Below, piece after piece: positions 5,890-6,225 of a DNA stretch of 6,225 nucleotides (positions within the stretch are counted from its first letter, which is position 1; every line of letters starts with the position of its first letter). Both the position numbers and the translations under genes were made by a program. The DNA lies in assembly GCA_025363535.1 (NCBI GenBank), contig JANYDP010000113.1:1-6225 (forward strand). Reading direction: 5' to 3'. The notes under the pieces were generated by a model. That model saw only the letters and a program-made list of their open reading frames with translations. It did not search any database and had not been told where the DNA came from. This DNA comes from Verrucomicrobiota bacterium (GTDB lineage Bacteria; Verrucomicrobiota; Verrucomicrobiia; Limisphaerales; CAIQOK01).

Positions 5890-6225
5890 ATGCCCAAACG
5901 CACCGACATTCACAGCGTCCTCATCATCGGCGCCGGCCCGATCATCATCGGCCAGGCGTGCGAGTTCGATTACTCCGGCACGCAAGCCTGCAAAGCCCTC
6001 CGCGAGGAAGGCTACCGCGTCGTCCTCGTCAACTCCAACCCGGCCACCATCATGACCGACCCGGAGTTCGCCGACCGCACCTACATCGAACCGATCACTT
6101 GGCAGATCGTCGAAAAGATCATCATCAAAGAAAAGCCGGATGCGCTGCTGCCGACCCTCGGCGGTCAGACCGCTTTGAACACCGCTATGGCCCTTGCGAA
6201 GCACGGCATCCTCGAAAAGTATGGA
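5890..6225 (+). CDS. carB: Carbamoyl phosphate synthase large subunit (partial, N-terminus only)
   Basis: Large subunit of the CarAB enzyme, which makes carbamoyl phosphate from bicarbonate, glutamine-derived ammonia and two ATP for pyrimidine and arginine synthesis. The 112 visible codons cover the pre-ATP-grasp domain and are strongly conserved: VLIIGAGPIIIGQACEFDYSG (10-30), with one residue of this block differing little from other bacteria, then GYRVVLVNSNPATIMTDP (41-58) and the LPTLGGQTALN block (about 88-98). Full-length proteins are about 1,070 residues, so roughly 90 percent lies beyond the window. The ATG at 5890 matches the family start (MPKRTDI). There is no Shine-Dalgarno; the upstream bases are an A/T-rich tract and the heptamer repeat. 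carA is not immediately upstream, so carA and carB are not in a simple carAB order here. Confidence 0.97.
   Translation, partial: MPKRTDIHSVLIIGAGPIIIGQACEFDYSGTQACKALREEGYRVVLVNSNPATIMTDPEFADRTYIEPITWQIVEKIIIKEKPDALLPTLGGQTALNTAMALAKHGILEKYG

Noticed and set aside
5663..6204. Minus-strand frames upstream of and within carB (5663-5890 and 5746-6204)
   Set aside because: Their N-terminal or internal IYDLRLPIYD and IYDYRFTI strings are translations of the heptamer repeat, and the rest is antisense to carB or intergenic.

Overview
The window looks like ordinary chromosomal DNA from a GC-rich, free-living bacterium. The best guess is Verrucomicrobiota (Pedosphaera/Limisphaerales-like). This rests on a C-terminal module ending in an FYRL motif on a secreted glycosidase, on start codons mostly without Shine-Dalgarno sequences, and on a heptamer repeat of a kind I associate with such genomes. 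It is an inference from pattern recognition, not from a database search. I see no phage, transposon, CRISPR array, rRNA or tRNA.

Layout: (1) 1-251, minus strand: the N-terminal 83 codons of a family II (DHH) manganese-dependent inorganic pyrophosphatase with the start of a CBS region, cut by the window edge. (2) 314-1762, minus: a secreted GH32 fructan/sucrose hydrolase with all three catalytic acids. (3) 1871-3214, plus: a secreted GH53 endo-beta-1,4-galactanase with a C-terminal extension. The two glycosidases diverge from a region of about 108 bp that carries a clear inverted repeat. (4) 3230-4249, minus: ruvB, convergent with the GH53 gene. (5) 4383-4541, plus: a 52-residue Pmp3/YqaE-type membrane peptide. 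(6) 4586-5641, minus: a polytopic membrane protein I do not recognise, with a duplicated H-x3-E-x4-H motif. (7) 5890 to the end, plus: the first 112 codons of carB, preceded by a heptamer tandem repeat that ends 4 bp before its ATG.

Gene cooperation: the two secreted glycosidases fit plant polysaccharide scavenging (fructans by GH32, pectic galactan side chains by GH53) and may share regulation through the dyad between them. The remaining genes are housekeeping or unlinked (pyrophosphate hydrolysis, Holliday-junction migration, carbamoyl phosphate synthesis) and mostly sit as single transcription units in alternating orientation.

I found no obviously new multi-gene system. The most interesting items are the uncharacterised membrane protein with paired His/Glu motifs, the dyad between the glycosidase genes, and the heptamer repeat abutting carB.
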